Shown here in pieces: positions 5,754 through 12,761 of a DNA stretch of 25,311 bases. This stretch comes from 9FT-COMBO-53-11 sp035291485 (GTDB lineage Bacteria > Patescibacteriota > WWE3 > 9FT-COMBO-53-11). The position numbers and the translations under genes are program-made. The stretch's first letter is position 1, and every line of letters begins with the position of its first letter. Location of the stretch: NCBI GenBank assembly GCA_035291485.1, contig DATDSA010000009.1, forward strand, positions 1 through 25,311, written 5' to 3'. A model generated the notes under the pieces. That model was not told where the DNA came from. It made no database searches and saw only the letters and a list, made by a program, of their open reading frames with translations.

Positions 5754-7016
5754 CTACAGATAGCCCTCGTATTCGCGGACGGAAAGTTCACCCTCCAGCT
5801 GGCGGAGAGTTTCCAGAACCACGGAAACCACGATCAGGATTCCGGTTCCCCCCAGCGCAAAGGCCGTCACCCCGGTGATTGCTGCCCCTACTGAAGGAAG
5901 AACGGCAACCAGCCCCAAAAAGATGGCGCCAAAGAAGGTCGTCCGGGAAATAATCCGGTCAATAAAATCCTTCGTTGCCATTCCCGGCCTAATCCCCGGA
6001 ATAAAACCGCCCTTCTTCTGCAAGTTTTCGGCCAGGTCTTTCGTATTGAAAACCACCGCGGTGTAGAAGAAGGTAAAGAGAAAGACCGAAACAAAATAAA
6101 TCAGGTTGTAGAAAACACCGTTCGGCGTGAAAAGCTTAATAATCTCGGCAGAAATTAGTTGGATCTGGGGATTGGCCACCCCGCTCAGGTAACGCGCAAT
6201 GGTCGGAGGAATCAGAACCAAGGAAACCGCAAAAATAATCGGGATCACCCCGGCCTGATTGATGCGAAGCGGCAGAAAACTTTGGGCGCCGGCATTCGGT
6301 CCGCGGACCGCATACTGGATTGGAATTCGGCGCACGGCCTCATTGATCAGCACCACCGCAGCAAACAGACCTAGAAGGAGCGCCAGGAAGAGAAGCAAGT
6401 TGGCTACTTGGCCCGCCGTCAATGCCGTCAAAGACTGCGCCAGGGAGAGAGGGTAGCCCGCGGCGATTCCGACAAAAATCAGGAGGGAAATTCCATTGCC
6501 GATCCCCCGTTCGGTCAGGAGCTCACCCAGCCACATCATAAAGAGTGACCCGGCAGAGAGCGCAAAAATAAGGGCCACAAGGGAGAGCGGCGATAGCGCC
6601 GTGACCACTCCCTGCTGGCGAAGCAGAAAAAAGAATCCGTAACCCTGCAGAATCGAAAGCGGCAGGGTAAGCAGCCGGGTGTATTGATTGATCTTCGCCT
6701 GGCCCCATTCCCCCTCCTGAGAGAGCTCTTTGAGTTTGGGAAATCCAAAAGTCAGTAGCTGAAAAATAATGGAGGCGTTGATATAGGGAGCCAATCCCAG
6801 AGAAACCACGGAAAAATTCTCCATCGTTCCTCCCGAGAATGCGGAGAGGAGTCCGAGAAGAGCATTTCCAGCGAAGAGTTGGCGAAGCTGAACGCGGTCA
6901 ACTCCTGGAAGAGGAACGTGGGCCAGAAATCGAAAGACGACAATTGCCAGAATCGTGAAAATTATCCTGTTCCGCAGTTCCTTTTGGTACCAAATTCGCT
7001 TTAAAGCTTCAATCAT
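5754..7016 (-). CDS. secY: Preprotein translocase subunit SecY
   Basis: Channel-forming inner-membrane subunit of the Sec translocon, 420 residues with about ten hydrophobic segments. Strong signatures include ENFSVVSLGLAPYINASIIF in the TM2 region, GIGNGISLLIFVGI, the cytosolic loop LPLRINQAGVIPIIFA, and ENLQKKGGFIPGIRPGMAT. Length is normal. The ATG overlaps the rplO stop (ATGA), as expected for a coupled spc-operon gene. It exports envelope proteins, probably including the hydrolase encoded at 15253-15867. Confidence 0.98.
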   Translation of the reverse strand: MIEALKRIWYQKELRNRIIFTILAIVVFRFLAHVPLPGVDRVQLRQLFAGNALLGLLSAFSGGTMENFSVVSLGLAPYINASIIFQLLTFGFPKLKELSQEGEWGQAKINQYTRLLTLPLSILQGYGFFFLLRQQGVVTALSPLSLVALIFALSAGSLFMMWLGELLTERGIGNGISLLIFVGIAAGYPLSLAQSLTALTAGQVANLLLFLALLLGLFAAVVLINEAVRRIPIQYAVRGPNAGAQSFLPLRINQAGVIPIIFAVSLVLIPPTIARYLSGVANPQIQLISAEIIKLFTPNGVFYNLIYFVSVFLFTFFYTAVVFNTKDLAENLQKKGGFIPGIRPGMATKDFIDRIISRTTFFGAIFLGLVAVLPSVGAAITGVTAFALGGTGILIVVSVVLETLRQLEGELSVREYEGYL

Positions 7017-7219
7017 TTCCGCGAACGGACAGTTCCCCGCCGCGGCAAGCGGCGCACCAACGGCATCTGACCACCCTCGAAAGAGGAACGGACTCGATTG
7101 CGAACCTTCTGGCCCTTTGCTCCTCGACCAGTCGTGTGCCCTCCTTTACCCGATCCATAACCGCGGCCGACTCTTTTTTTCTTTCCTTTTACAATCCTTG
7201 TGAGTTCATGCAGTTCCAT
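7013..7219 (-). CDS. rplO: 50S ribosomal protein L15, N-terminal half only
   Basis: Large-subunit protein L15, normally about 145 residues; only 68 here. The N-terminal RNA-binding part is intact: KRVGRGYGSGKGGHTTGRGA, then FEGGQMPLVRRLPRRG. The protein ends at VRSRK, where family members continue into a globular domain of about 75 residues. The stop overlaps the secY start in the usual ATGA arrangement, and no continuation exists in the same frame. The shortening therefore looks like a clean loss rather than a frameshift. It overlaps rpsE by 14 bases; L30, normally between them, is absent. Confidence 0.93.
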   Translation of the reverse strand: MELHELTRIVKGKKKRVGRGYGSGKGGHTTGRGAKGQKVRNRVRSSFEGGQMPLVRRLPRRGTVRSRK

Positions 7220-7691
7220 TATTTTTGCTTAGAATCTTCAGAGCCTCAATCGTCGCTTGAGCGTTCGCCATCGGGTTGTCCGTCCCCAGAATCTTGGCCG
7301 AGACATCCACTACTCCCGCCAAATTCAGAATATTCCGAACCACACCTCCCGCAATCAAACCGGCCCCCCGCGGCGCCGGCATTAACAGAAGGCGGGCGGC
7401 TCCTTGTTTAATCGTAATGCGGCGCGGCAGGGTTGATTCCTTCATCACGATCTGGAAAACATTCTTTTTGGCCTTGGAATTCGCCTTGGCAATCGCCGAC
7501 CGCAAATCCCCCGCCTTTCCGTAACCCAGACCAACCTTGCCATTTTTATTTCCCACCGCCACCAGGGCAGCAAACCCAATCTTGTCCCCACCCTTAATCT
7601 TTTTCGCAACCCGGTTCACCACCAGAACTTTATCAACGAACTCACCCGGCTGAGACATCTCGGATTGATTTCTAAATCTTGTTCTTTCCAT
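7206..7691 (-). CDS. rpsE: 30S ribosomal protein S5
   Basis: Small-subunit protein at the mRNA entry channel, involved in decoding accuracy. The 161 residues include VLVVNRVAKKIKGGDKIGFA, VGNKNGKVGLGYGKAGDL, GAARLLLMPAPRGAGLIAGG and NILNLAGVVDVSAKILGTDN, all diagnostic. The ATG at 7689-7691 is used; an internal ATG 12 codons later is possible, since the first residues (MERTRFRNQSE) are poorly conserved. rplO follows directly with a 14-base overlap, so the position normally taken by rpmD is empty. Confidence 0.97.
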   Translation of the reverse strand: MERTRFRNQSEMSQPGEFVDKVLVVNRVAKKIKGGDKIGFAALVAVGNKNGKVGLGYGKAGDLRSAIAKANSKAKKNVFQIVMKESTLPRRITIKQGAARLLLMPAPRGAGLIAGGVVRNILNLAGVVDVSAKILGTDNPMANAQATIEALKILSKNNGTA

Positions 7692-7694
7692 CTT

Positions 7695-8039
7695 TTAAAA
7701 CTCCAAACCCCCTTCCCGCGCTCCTTCCGCCACCATCCTGACGCGACCGTGGTAGGCGTATCCCCGGCGATCAAAAACCACCTTCTTAATCTTGGCTTTC
7801 AGCGCCTTCTCGGCTAATTCTTTGCCCACGGCGGAAGCCCGTTCGCTCTTCGGGCCGCTTTTGAGAGTGAGATCGGCCGCCGAAACCAACGTCGCCCCTT
7901 TTTCGTCGTTAATCAATTGAGCGTAGATGTGCTTACCAGAACGAAAAACACTGAGGCGGGGCCGTTGGGCCGTCCCAAAAATGCGGCTTCTCCCCCGCCG
8001 AATTCTTTTTTCCCGTTGCGAATCGTTTTTGTTTAGCAT
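7695..8039 (-). CDS. rplR: 50S ribosomal protein L18
   Basis: 5S rRNA-binding protein, 114 residues from the ATG at 8037-8039. Family features: REKRIRRGRSRIFGTAQRPR, LSVFRSGKHIYAQLINDEKG and the C-terminal FDRRGYAYHGRVRMVAEGAR. A TTG two codons upstream overlaps the rplF stop and is an alternative start. Spacing to rplF is two bases and to rpsE three, consistent with one polycistronic transcript. Confidence 0.97.
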   Translation of the reverse strand: MLNKNDSQREKRIRRGRSRIFGTAQRPRLSVFRSGKHIYAQLINDEKGATLVSAADLTLKSGPKSERASAVGKELAEKALKAKIKKVVFDRRGYAYHGRVRMVAEGAREGGLEF

Positions 8040-8041
8040 GA

Positions 8042-8587
8042 TCAAGCTGTTCCTCCCGCGGCCGCCTTAACCACCTTCCCTTGCTTGCGGCGCACGACCT
8101 CACCGGCGTAGCGAATCCCCTTACCCTTGTATGGTTCGGGCGGGCGAAGTTTGTGAAGCTGGGCCGCCGTTTGGGTCACCGTCGCTTTACTGATCCCCGT
8201 CAACTTGATTTTGGTGCTGTCGGTCACTTCCACCGCCACCCCTTCCGGTATTTTAAATTCCACCGGGTGCGAAAAACCCAGAGAGAGTTTCAGCCCCAGG
8301 GCGATCTTCTCGGCCCGGTAGCCCACCCCCACCAGCTCCAGCTCCTTGCTGAATCCCTGGCTGACTCCCTCAACGGCGTTGCGGGCCAGCGCAAAGCCCA
8401 AGCCGTAGATCCGCGCCGGGACGGCCGTCGCCTTCGAAAAACTCAGCTCCCGGTCCGCCACCGCCGCCTGCACTCCCCTGGGGAGATCGACCGAGAGCTG
8501 ACCCAAAGGACCGGAGACGCCGATGGTTTGGCCTTCGACGAGAACGTTTACGCCTTCCGGCAATGTAATCGGTTTCTTTCCAATCAT
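8042..8587 (-). CDS. rplF: 50S ribosomal protein L6
   Basis: Large-subunit protein near the factor-binding site, 181 residues with two related domains. Recognisable segments are the start MIGKKPITLPEGVNV, the middle FSKELELVGVGYRAEKIALG, FSHPVEFKIPEGV, and the C-terminal motif RPPEPYKGKGIRYAGEVVRR. Length is normal. It is preceded by 12 bases after rpsH and followed closely by rplR, in the usual spc order. Confidence 0.98.
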   Translation of the reverse strand: MIGKKPITLPEGVNVLVEGQTIGVSGPLGQLSVDLPRGVQAAVADRELSFSKATAVPARIYGLGFALARNAVEGVSQGFSKELELVGVGYRAEKIALGLKLSLGFSHPVEFKIPEGVAVEVTDSTKIKLTGISKATVTQTAAQLHKLRPPEPYKGKGIRYAGEVVRRKQGKVVKAAAGGTA

Positions 8588-8599
8588 AGTTTTATTTAT

Positions 8600-8974
8600 T
8601 TACCAAATCTCCCCGACCAACTCCCCACCCAGCTTCTTTTTCCGAGCCTGCTTGTGAGTCAGAATTCCTTCAGGAGTAGAGATGACGATAATCCCCAACG
8701 GAGGGTTTTGAATTTCCCGCCAAGAAACATACCAGCGGGCCCCGGGCTTGGAGAGCCGACGGACGTGTTCCAGTTTGGGACTCTGCATAGACAGGAAATA
8801 GTTTTTCCCTTTCTGCTCTTTAAATTTTCGCACCTCTCCCAGGTATCCCTCCGTCACCAAAAGCTTGGCGATCTCTTCTTTGAGCCGCGAATACGGAACA
8901 ACAATCTCACTGCGCCCGGCGAGGACCGCGTTGCGCAGCCGGGTAAACATGTCGGCGATGGGATCGGTTACCAT
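8600..8974 (-). CDS. rpsH: 30S ribosomal protein S8
   Basis: 16S rRNA central-domain binder, 124 residues. The ATG at 8972-8974 is chosen because the protein then begins MVTDPIADMFTRLRNAVLAG, the family start; a longer upstream frame runs inside rpsN and gives unrelated residues. The C-terminal signature GIIVISTPEGILTHKQARKK is present. The start overlaps rpsN by seven bases. In E. coli S8 represses the spc operon through an rplE-proximal site; no such site was identified here. Confidence 0.97.
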   Translation of the reverse strand: MVTDPIADMFTRLRNAVLAGRSEIVVPYSRLKEEIAKLLVTEGYLGEVRKFKEQKGKNYFLSMQSPKLEHVRRLSKPGARWYVSWREIQNPPLGIIVISTPEGILTHKQARKKKLGGELVGEIW

Positions 8975-9153
8975 GATGCCTTCCTCACTCCCGGCAACTC
9001 GCCCCGGGAAGCCAACTCTCGGAAACAGATCCGGCACATCCCGAATTTACGGATATAGGCGCCCGACCGACCGCAGATGTTACACCGATTGTAGCCGCGG
9101 GTTTTGAACTTCGGTTCTCTTTTGTGTCTTTCAATCCAACTCTTTTTAGGCAT
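8968..9153 (-). CDS. rpsN: 30S ribosomal protein S14, zinc-binding (type Z)
   Basis: Small-subunit head protein of 61 residues, the short zinc-binding form. The four ligands are C24, C27, C40 and C43 in CNICGRSGAYIRKFGMC and the following RIC. The conserved ending RELASRGELPGVRKASW is present. It lies two bases after rplE and overlaps rpsH by seven bases. Having only the zinc form here is common in many phyla and does not itself identify the lineage. Confidence 0.98.
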   Translation of the reverse strand: MPKKSWIERHKREPKFKTRGYNRCNICGRSGAYIRKFGMCRICFRELASRGELPGVRKASW

Positions 9154-9155
9154 TT

Positions 9156-9689
9156 TTAGTCGCGAAACGGCATCCCCAACTCCTTGAGAACCCGATAAGC
9201 TTCATCGTCTTTATTGGCGCTAGTGGCAATGGTGACTTCCAAGCCACGGATCTTGCCAACTCGGTGGGGATCGATTTCCGGGAAAGCCGTGTGCTCCACA
9301 ATCCCGATGGTCAGGTTACCATGGCCGTCGAAACTCTTTCGGGATATCCCTTTAAAGTCTCTGGTTCGAGGGAGAACCACTCTGATCAGCTTCTCGAGAA
9401 AATCCCACATTAGCCGCCCCCGCAGAGTAACCGCTAGACCCACAATATCGCCGCGGCGGATTGCGAAGGAAGCGATTGCTTTTTTCGCGGCCCGGAAAGA
9501 AGGCGTCTGGCCGGTAATCATGGCGATCTCATCTTTGACCTTTGCCAAAACCTCCTTCTCTTCTCTCTCTTTTCCGACGCCGACATTGACGACGATCTTG
9601 GTTACTCGGGGAACAGCGTACACATTCCCCTTGCCAAGTTCTCCCTTGAGCTTTGAAGCAACTTCTTTTTGATAAGTTTCTTTCAGCAT
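9156..9689 (-). CDS. rplE: 50S ribosomal protein L5
   Basis: 5S rRNA-binding protein of the central protuberance, 177 residues. Family traits: VPRVTKIVVNVGVGK, MITGQTPSFRAAKKAIASFA, FAIRRGDIVGLAVTLRG, RDFKGISRKSFDGHGN and the C-terminal GLEVTIATSANKDDEAYRVL. Length is normal. It starts one base after the rplX stop and ends two bases before rpsN. Confidence 0.98.
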   Translation of the reverse strand: MLKETYQKEVASKLKGELGKGNVYAVPRVTKIVVNVGVGKEREEKEVLAKVKDEIAMITGQTPSFRAAKKAIASFAIRRGDIVGLAVTLRGRLMWDFLEKLIRVVLPRTRDFKGISRKSFDGHGNLTIGIVEHTAFPEIDPHRVGKIRGLEVTIATSANKDDEAYRVLKELGMPFRD

Positions 9690-9690
9690 T

Positions 9691-10011
9691 TTATTTTTTA
9701 GCTTTCTTATCCACGCTCGATCCGCAGTGCCGGCATTTTCGGGAACCGGTCAGACGAGAAACTTTTTTGCACTTGGGACAGACCACCCCCACTTTGGACG
9801 CCCAGAAAGGGGCCTCCGCCGCCACAATCCCCCCGGCCGACTCCTTGGTCTTTTTCGTAAAGCGCTTGAGCATGTTGATGCCCGCCACCACGATCTTCCT
9901 CTCTCCCGGAATCACCCGGAGAACATCGCCCTCGCGGCCCCGATCTTTACCCGAAAGAACTCGGACCGTGTCGCCTTTCTTAATTTTCATATCACTCTTT
10001 GTTTTTTGCAT
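9691..10011 (-). CDS. rplX: 50S ribosomal protein L24
   Basis: Assembly-initiating large-subunit protein with a KOW motif (KKGDTVRVLSGKDRGREGDV). The C-terminal part holds a zinc-ribbon-like set, C78, C81, C93 and C96, seen in many L24 proteins. Length is 106 residues from the ATG at 10009-10011. The second ATG at 9988-9990 would start at MKIKKGD, which fits the family better and gives 99 residues. Neither has a convincing Shine-Dalgarno site, so the start remains open. Confidence 0.96.
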   Translation of the reverse strand: MQKTKSDMKIKKGDTVRVLSGKDRGREGDVLRVIPGERKIVVAGINMLKRFTKKTKESAGGIVAAEAPFWASKVGVVCPKCKKVSRLTGSRKCRHCGSSVDKKAKK

Positions 10012-10019
10012 CTTATCTT

Positions 10020-10388
10020 CTAAAAAACCTCGGTCGCCAGAGAGGCGATTTTCTTAAACCCCCGCTCCCGCACCTCCCGGGCGATCGGCCCGAAGACTCG
10101 GCTCCCTTTGGGATTGCCCTGCTTGTCAATCACCACTCCCGCGTTATCATCAAAACGGATGTAGGAACCGTCCGGACGGCGGACCTCTTTTCTCGTTCGA
10201 ACAACGACGGCCCGCTCAATCCCATGGTCCTTAACGGCACCGTGGGGATCGGCTCCCCGGATCGAAACCGACACCGTATCGCCCAGATAGGCGATGCGGC
10301 TCGAACCGCGACGCGGAATTCCGATTACCCGCAACTTTTTCGCGCCGGAATTATCGGCGGCGACCAGCATTGTTTCGCGTTGAATCAT
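10020..10388 (-). CDS. rplN: 50S ribosomal protein L14
   Basis: Intersubunit-bridge protein, 122 residues, exactly the family length. Signatures: MIQRETMLVAADNSGAKKLR, VIGIPRRGSSRIAYLGDTV, IRFDDNAGVVIDKQGNPKGS and RVFGPIAREVRERGFKKIAS. Its ATG overlaps the rpsQ stop (ATGA). It is among the most conserved proteins of the window and shows nothing unusual. Confidence 0.99.
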   Translation of the reverse strand: MIQRETMLVAADNSGAKKLRVIGIPRRGSSRIAYLGDTVSVSIRGADPHGAVKDHGIERAVVVRTRKEVRRPDGSYIRFDDNAGVVIDKQGNPKGSRVFGPIAREVRERGFKKIASLATEVF

Positions 10389-10723
10389 TTCTTTGCCCTC
10401 CGCTCTCTCTTTCGAAGCACCTTTTTCTCGGTCCCAGCCTCTTTCACCTTTTTAACTTCCGATATTTCCTTCGACTCTCCCACCGGTTTCCCATCTAGCT
10501 CCACGATCACCCACCGTTTTGTTTTTGAGATGGGCCGGGTCTCTTCGATCGTCACCGATCTTCCAACCGGGGCATCCCCGCCGGCCACGTGAACTAAGTA
10601 AACCTTGGAAGTCAGAATGCGCTTCCGGTAGCGGGGGTGATGAAAAACACGCACCACCTCCACCGCCACGGTGTTTTTCCCGCTGATCCTTTTGATTACT
10701 CCTTTAAGCTTCTTTTTCGACAT
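10385..10723 (-). CDS. rpsQ: 30S ribosomal protein S17
   Basis: 16S rRNA-binding protein. From the ATG at 10721-10723 it has 112 residues, beginning MSKKKLKGVIKRISGKNTVA, then VRVFHHPRYRKRILTSKVYL and IEETRPISKTKRWVIVE. The C-terminus extends about 25 residues past the usual end as a charged tail rich in Lys, Arg and Glu. An in-frame ATG at 10763-10765 would add 14 residues (MNALKKTELAFKIK) encoded by a palindromic element, so the shorter form is preferred. It overlaps rplN by four bases. Confidence 0.95.
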   Translation of the reverse strand: MSKKKLKGVIKRISGKNTVAVEVVRVFHHPRYRKRILTSKVYLVHVAGGDAPVGRSVTIEETRPISKTKRWVIVELDGKPVGESKEISEVKKVKEAGTEKKVLRKRERRAKK

Positions 10724-10769
10724 TTTTATCTTAAATGCTAGCTCTGTTTTCTTCAGAGCGTTCATTTTG
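10721..10769 (-). repeat. Palindromic start-codon element, copy 6a (before rpsQ)
   Basis: Minus-strand order: outer arm CAAAATG (10769-10763), AAC in place of GAC, inner stem GCTCTG, loop AAGAAAA, inner stem CAGAGC, TAG, inverted arm CATTT (10737-10733), a few bases, then AAAAATG (10727-10721) with the preferred rpsQ start codon. It abuts copy 6b in tandem, sharing the arm at 10763-10769. Confidence 0.75.
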
Positions 10770-10812
10770 TTTCTTCAAAATGTTAGTCCGCCTTAGGCGG
10801 GCGTCCATTTTG
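10763..10812 (-). repeat. Palindromic start-codon element, copy 6b (rpmC 3' end)
   Basis: Minus-strand order: outer arm CAAAATG (10812-10806), GAC, inner stem GCCCGCC, loop TAA, inner stem GGCGGAC, TAA, inverted arm CATTTTG (10782-10776), spacer AAGAAA, outer arm CAAAATG (10769-10763). It encodes the last residues and stop codon of L29. The flanks form the 10-bp direct repeat AAACAAAATG, as in copy 2. Confidence 0.82.
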
Positions 10813-11031
10813 TTTCTCTTCAACCTGCGCTACTTCCTTCAGAATTTCTTTTTCACCCAGAGCCGTCATCACCCGCGCCGCTTCTCGCCGTTTTTTGCTG
10901 ATCGCGGAGGTATTCGCTAGAGAACCGATGGCGCGCTTGCCACGGAGCTGAGAAATCTCCGCCTGCGCCGCTGCTAACACCTGGCGAAGCTCCTTCTCCT
11001 CTTTTTCGCGAAATTCTTTCATGTAACTCAT
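10783..11031 (-). CDS. rpmC: 50S ribosomal protein L29
   Basis: Two-helix protein at the tunnel exit, 82 residues. The N-terminal helix (MKEFREKEEKELRQVLAAAQ) and the second helix with NTSAISKKRREAARVMTAL fit the family, where typical length is 60-70. The extra C-terminus (about EEKQNGRPPKAD) is encoded by a palindromic element, including the stop. The start overlaps the rplP stop (ATGA). L29 is weakly conserved, but its place between rplP and rpsQ is decisive. Confidence 0.95.
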   Translation of the reverse strand: MSYMKEFREKEEKELRQVLAAAQAEISQLRGKRAIGSLANTSAISKKRREAARVMTALGEKEILKEVAQVEEKQNGRPPKAD

Positions 11032-11432
11032 TTCTTAACAATCTTTGTGGCGAGAGGCAACTTGGCCGCCGCCAATTTCAGGGCTTTCTCAGAAAGCTCC
11101 GCGGGAACACCCGATATCTCGAGCAGGATCCGCCCCGGTTTGATTTCCGCCGCGTAGTGGTCCACCACCGACTTTCCTCCTCCCATCCTGATTTCCGCCG
11201 GCTTTTTGGAAACCGGTTTGTCGGGAAAGATCCTGATCCACAACTTTCCCCCTCGTTCCGTGTATCCCCGAATAACCTTGCGGGCCGCCTCAATGTGCCG
11301 GGAAGAAAGATTCCCTTTTGTCAGCGCCTGCAGGCCGTACTCTCCGAAGGAGACCTCACTGCCGCGCCAGGCCTTGCCCTTGATCCGGCCGCGAAAACGT
11401 TTTCTGAATTTTGTCTTTTTTGGTAATAGCAT
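11028..11432 (-). CDS. rplP: 50S ribosomal protein L16
   Basis: Large-subunit protein near the A-site tRNA elbow, 134 residues, normal length. Family features: KTKFRKRFRGRIKGKAWRGS, FGEYGLQALTKGNLSSRHIE, ARKVIRGYTERGGKLWIRIF and PVSKKPAEIRMGGGKSVVD. It starts three bases after rpsC and overlaps rpmC by four bases. No irregularity is visible. Confidence 0.98.
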   Translation of the reverse strand: MLLPKKTKFRKRFRGRIKGKAWRGSEVSFGEYGLQALTKGNLSSRHIEAARKVIRGYTERGGKLWIRIFPDKPVSKKPAEIRMGGGKSVVDHYAAEIKPGRILLEISGVPAELSEKALKLAAAKLPLATKIVKK

Positions 11433-11435
11433 TTT

Positions 11436-12068
11436 TTACTCCTTAGCCAACTCTCCCCGAAAAACCCAGACCTTAACCCCGATTTTCCCGTAGCGTGTCG
11501 CGGCGAAGCGGCTGGAAAAATCGATATCGGCTCTCAGGGTGGAGAGCGGGATCGACCCGCGCGAGATCTTCTCTCTCCGCGCGATCTCGGATCCCCCCAA
11601 CCTCCCGGCCGCCTCGATCTTTACCCCCTTCGCTCCCCGGCCCATCGACTCCTCGACGATCTCATTCAGGACCCTTCGATACTGGCGTCCCCGCCGCTCC
11701 AGGATGTTAACCACCCGGTCCGCCAGGAGAGCGGCGGAAGTGGCCGGTGATTTTGATTCCACGATATCCAGCTCCACCGGGACTTTTGAAATCCTTGCCA
11801 GTTCCCCCTTGAGAATCTCAGCCCCGCCACCGCCCCGGCCGATCACCAGACCGGGCTTGGCCACGATCACGACCACTCTGACCTTGGATCCGGAACGTTC
11901 AATCTCAATGTCCTCCAGCCCTGCCTCAAAAAGCCTCGCGGCGAGAAAACGGCGGATCCGCGAGTCCTCTCCGGCGTTCTTGGCGTAATCTCGATCGCTA
12001 AACCAGCGCGAGCGCCAAGGCAGGAAGGTGCCCGTTCTTAGAGATTTGGGGCTCAATTTATGACCCAT
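11436..12068 (-). CDS. rpsC: 30S ribosomal protein S3
   Basis: Small-subunit head protein at the mRNA entrance, 210 residues. It shows the opening MGHKLSPKSLRTG, the KH domain with VVIVAKPGLVIGRGGGGAEI, and the C-terminal segment GGSEIARREKISRGSIPLST. The family version is commonly MGQKVNP at the start, so the second residues vary but the register is right. It overlaps rplV by 11 bases and precedes rplP by three. Confidence 0.98.
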   Translation of the reverse strand: MGHKLSPKSLRTGTFLPWRSRWFSDRDYAKNAGEDSRIRRFLAARLFEAGLEDIEIERSGSKVRVVVIVAKPGLVIGRGGGGAEILKGELARISKVPVELDIVESKSPATSAALLADRVVNILERRGRQYRRVLNEIVEESMGRGAKGVKIEAAGRLGGSEIARREKISRGSIPLSTLRADIDFSSRFAATRYGKIGVKVWVFRGELAKE

Positions 12069-12468
12069 TGTTGCTCCTTTTTAGAACAATCATCAGGTGG
12101 GTGGAGCGGGTGATGATCATTCCGCGCGACCCCCGTGATTTCGGATCCACTCGGCGGCGAAAGGTGGGTCCCTTGTCCGCCCGCACTTCGGCCACCACCC
12201 AGTTGGATTTGTCAAAGCCGGCTCCGGCGTTGGCGGAGGCGGAGTGGAGAACATCGGCCACCGTTTCGCCGCCGCGGGTGCCGCTAAACTTCAAAATAGT
12301 TTCGGCCTCAACCACCCTCTTGCCTCGGATCAGATGCGCGAAATCCCGAACCTTGGTCGGGGAAATCTTCAGGTAACGGCCAATAGCCCGTGCTTCCGTT
12401 TTGGCGGGAACGGCCGGGACCGCCGGTGTCGCTTTATTGTCTTTGACTTTGGTCTTTGTTTTTTCCAT
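12058..12468 (-). CDS. rplV: 50S ribosomal protein L22
   Basis: Large-subunit protein whose extended loop lines the exit tunnel. The 136 residues contain ARAIGRYLKISPTKVRDFAH, LIRGKRVVEAETILKF and the C-terminal FRRRVDPKSRGSRGMIITRS. A low-complexity N-terminal extension of about 25 residues (Lys/Thr then Pro/Ala/Val-rich) precedes the domain. Its ATG overlaps the rpsS stop by one base (TAATG). Confidence 0.97.
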   Translation of the reverse strand: MEKTKTKVKDNKATPAVPAVPAKTEARAIGRYLKISPTKVRDFAHLIRGKRVVEAETILKFSGTRGGETVADVLHSASANAGAGFDKSNWVVAEVRADKGPTFRRRVDPKSRGSRGMIITRSTHLMIVLKRSNNGS

Positions 12469-12761
12469 TAGACTCTTCCCTCCGAGAGGGTCGCCTTGAC
12501 TCCCTTTGCCCCGTGCTTCCGGAAGGTCCGCGTCGGGGAAAACTCTCCCAGATGATGCCCCACCATGGCCTCAACGATTTTCACCGGGATGTGCTCTTTT
12601 CCGTTGTAAACCGCGATCGTCAACCCCACCATTTCGGGGGAAACTTGAGAAGCGCGCGACCAAGTCCGAATCGGTTCATTACTGCCGGCTTCTTTGGCCC
12701 GCAAAACCTTTTTCATTAATTTTGGCTCGATAAACGGCCCTTTTTTGTTACTTCGGCTCAT
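12468..12761 (-). CDS. rpsS: 30S ribosomal protein S19
   Basis: Head protein that pairs with S13 near the A site; 97 residues. Diagnostic segments are MSRSNKKGPFIEPKLMKKV, IRTWSRASQVSPEMVGLTIA, VYNGKEHIPVKIVEAMVGHH and LGEFSPTRTFRKHG. Length is normal. Start overlaps the rplB stop by four bases, and its stop overlaps the rplV start by one. Confidence 0.99.
   Translation of the reverse strand: MSRSNKKGPFIEPKLMKKVLRAKEAGSNEPIRTWSRASQVSPEMVGLTIAVYNGKEHIPVKIVEAMVGHHLGEFSPTRTFRKHGAKGVKATLSEGRV

Noticed and set aside
8081..9058. A 325-codon open frame on the plus strand opposite rplF, rpsH and part of rpsN
   Set aside because: It is antisense to several certain ribosomal genes and has an Arg/His-rich, non-protein-like composition, as expected for a GC-rich shadow frame.
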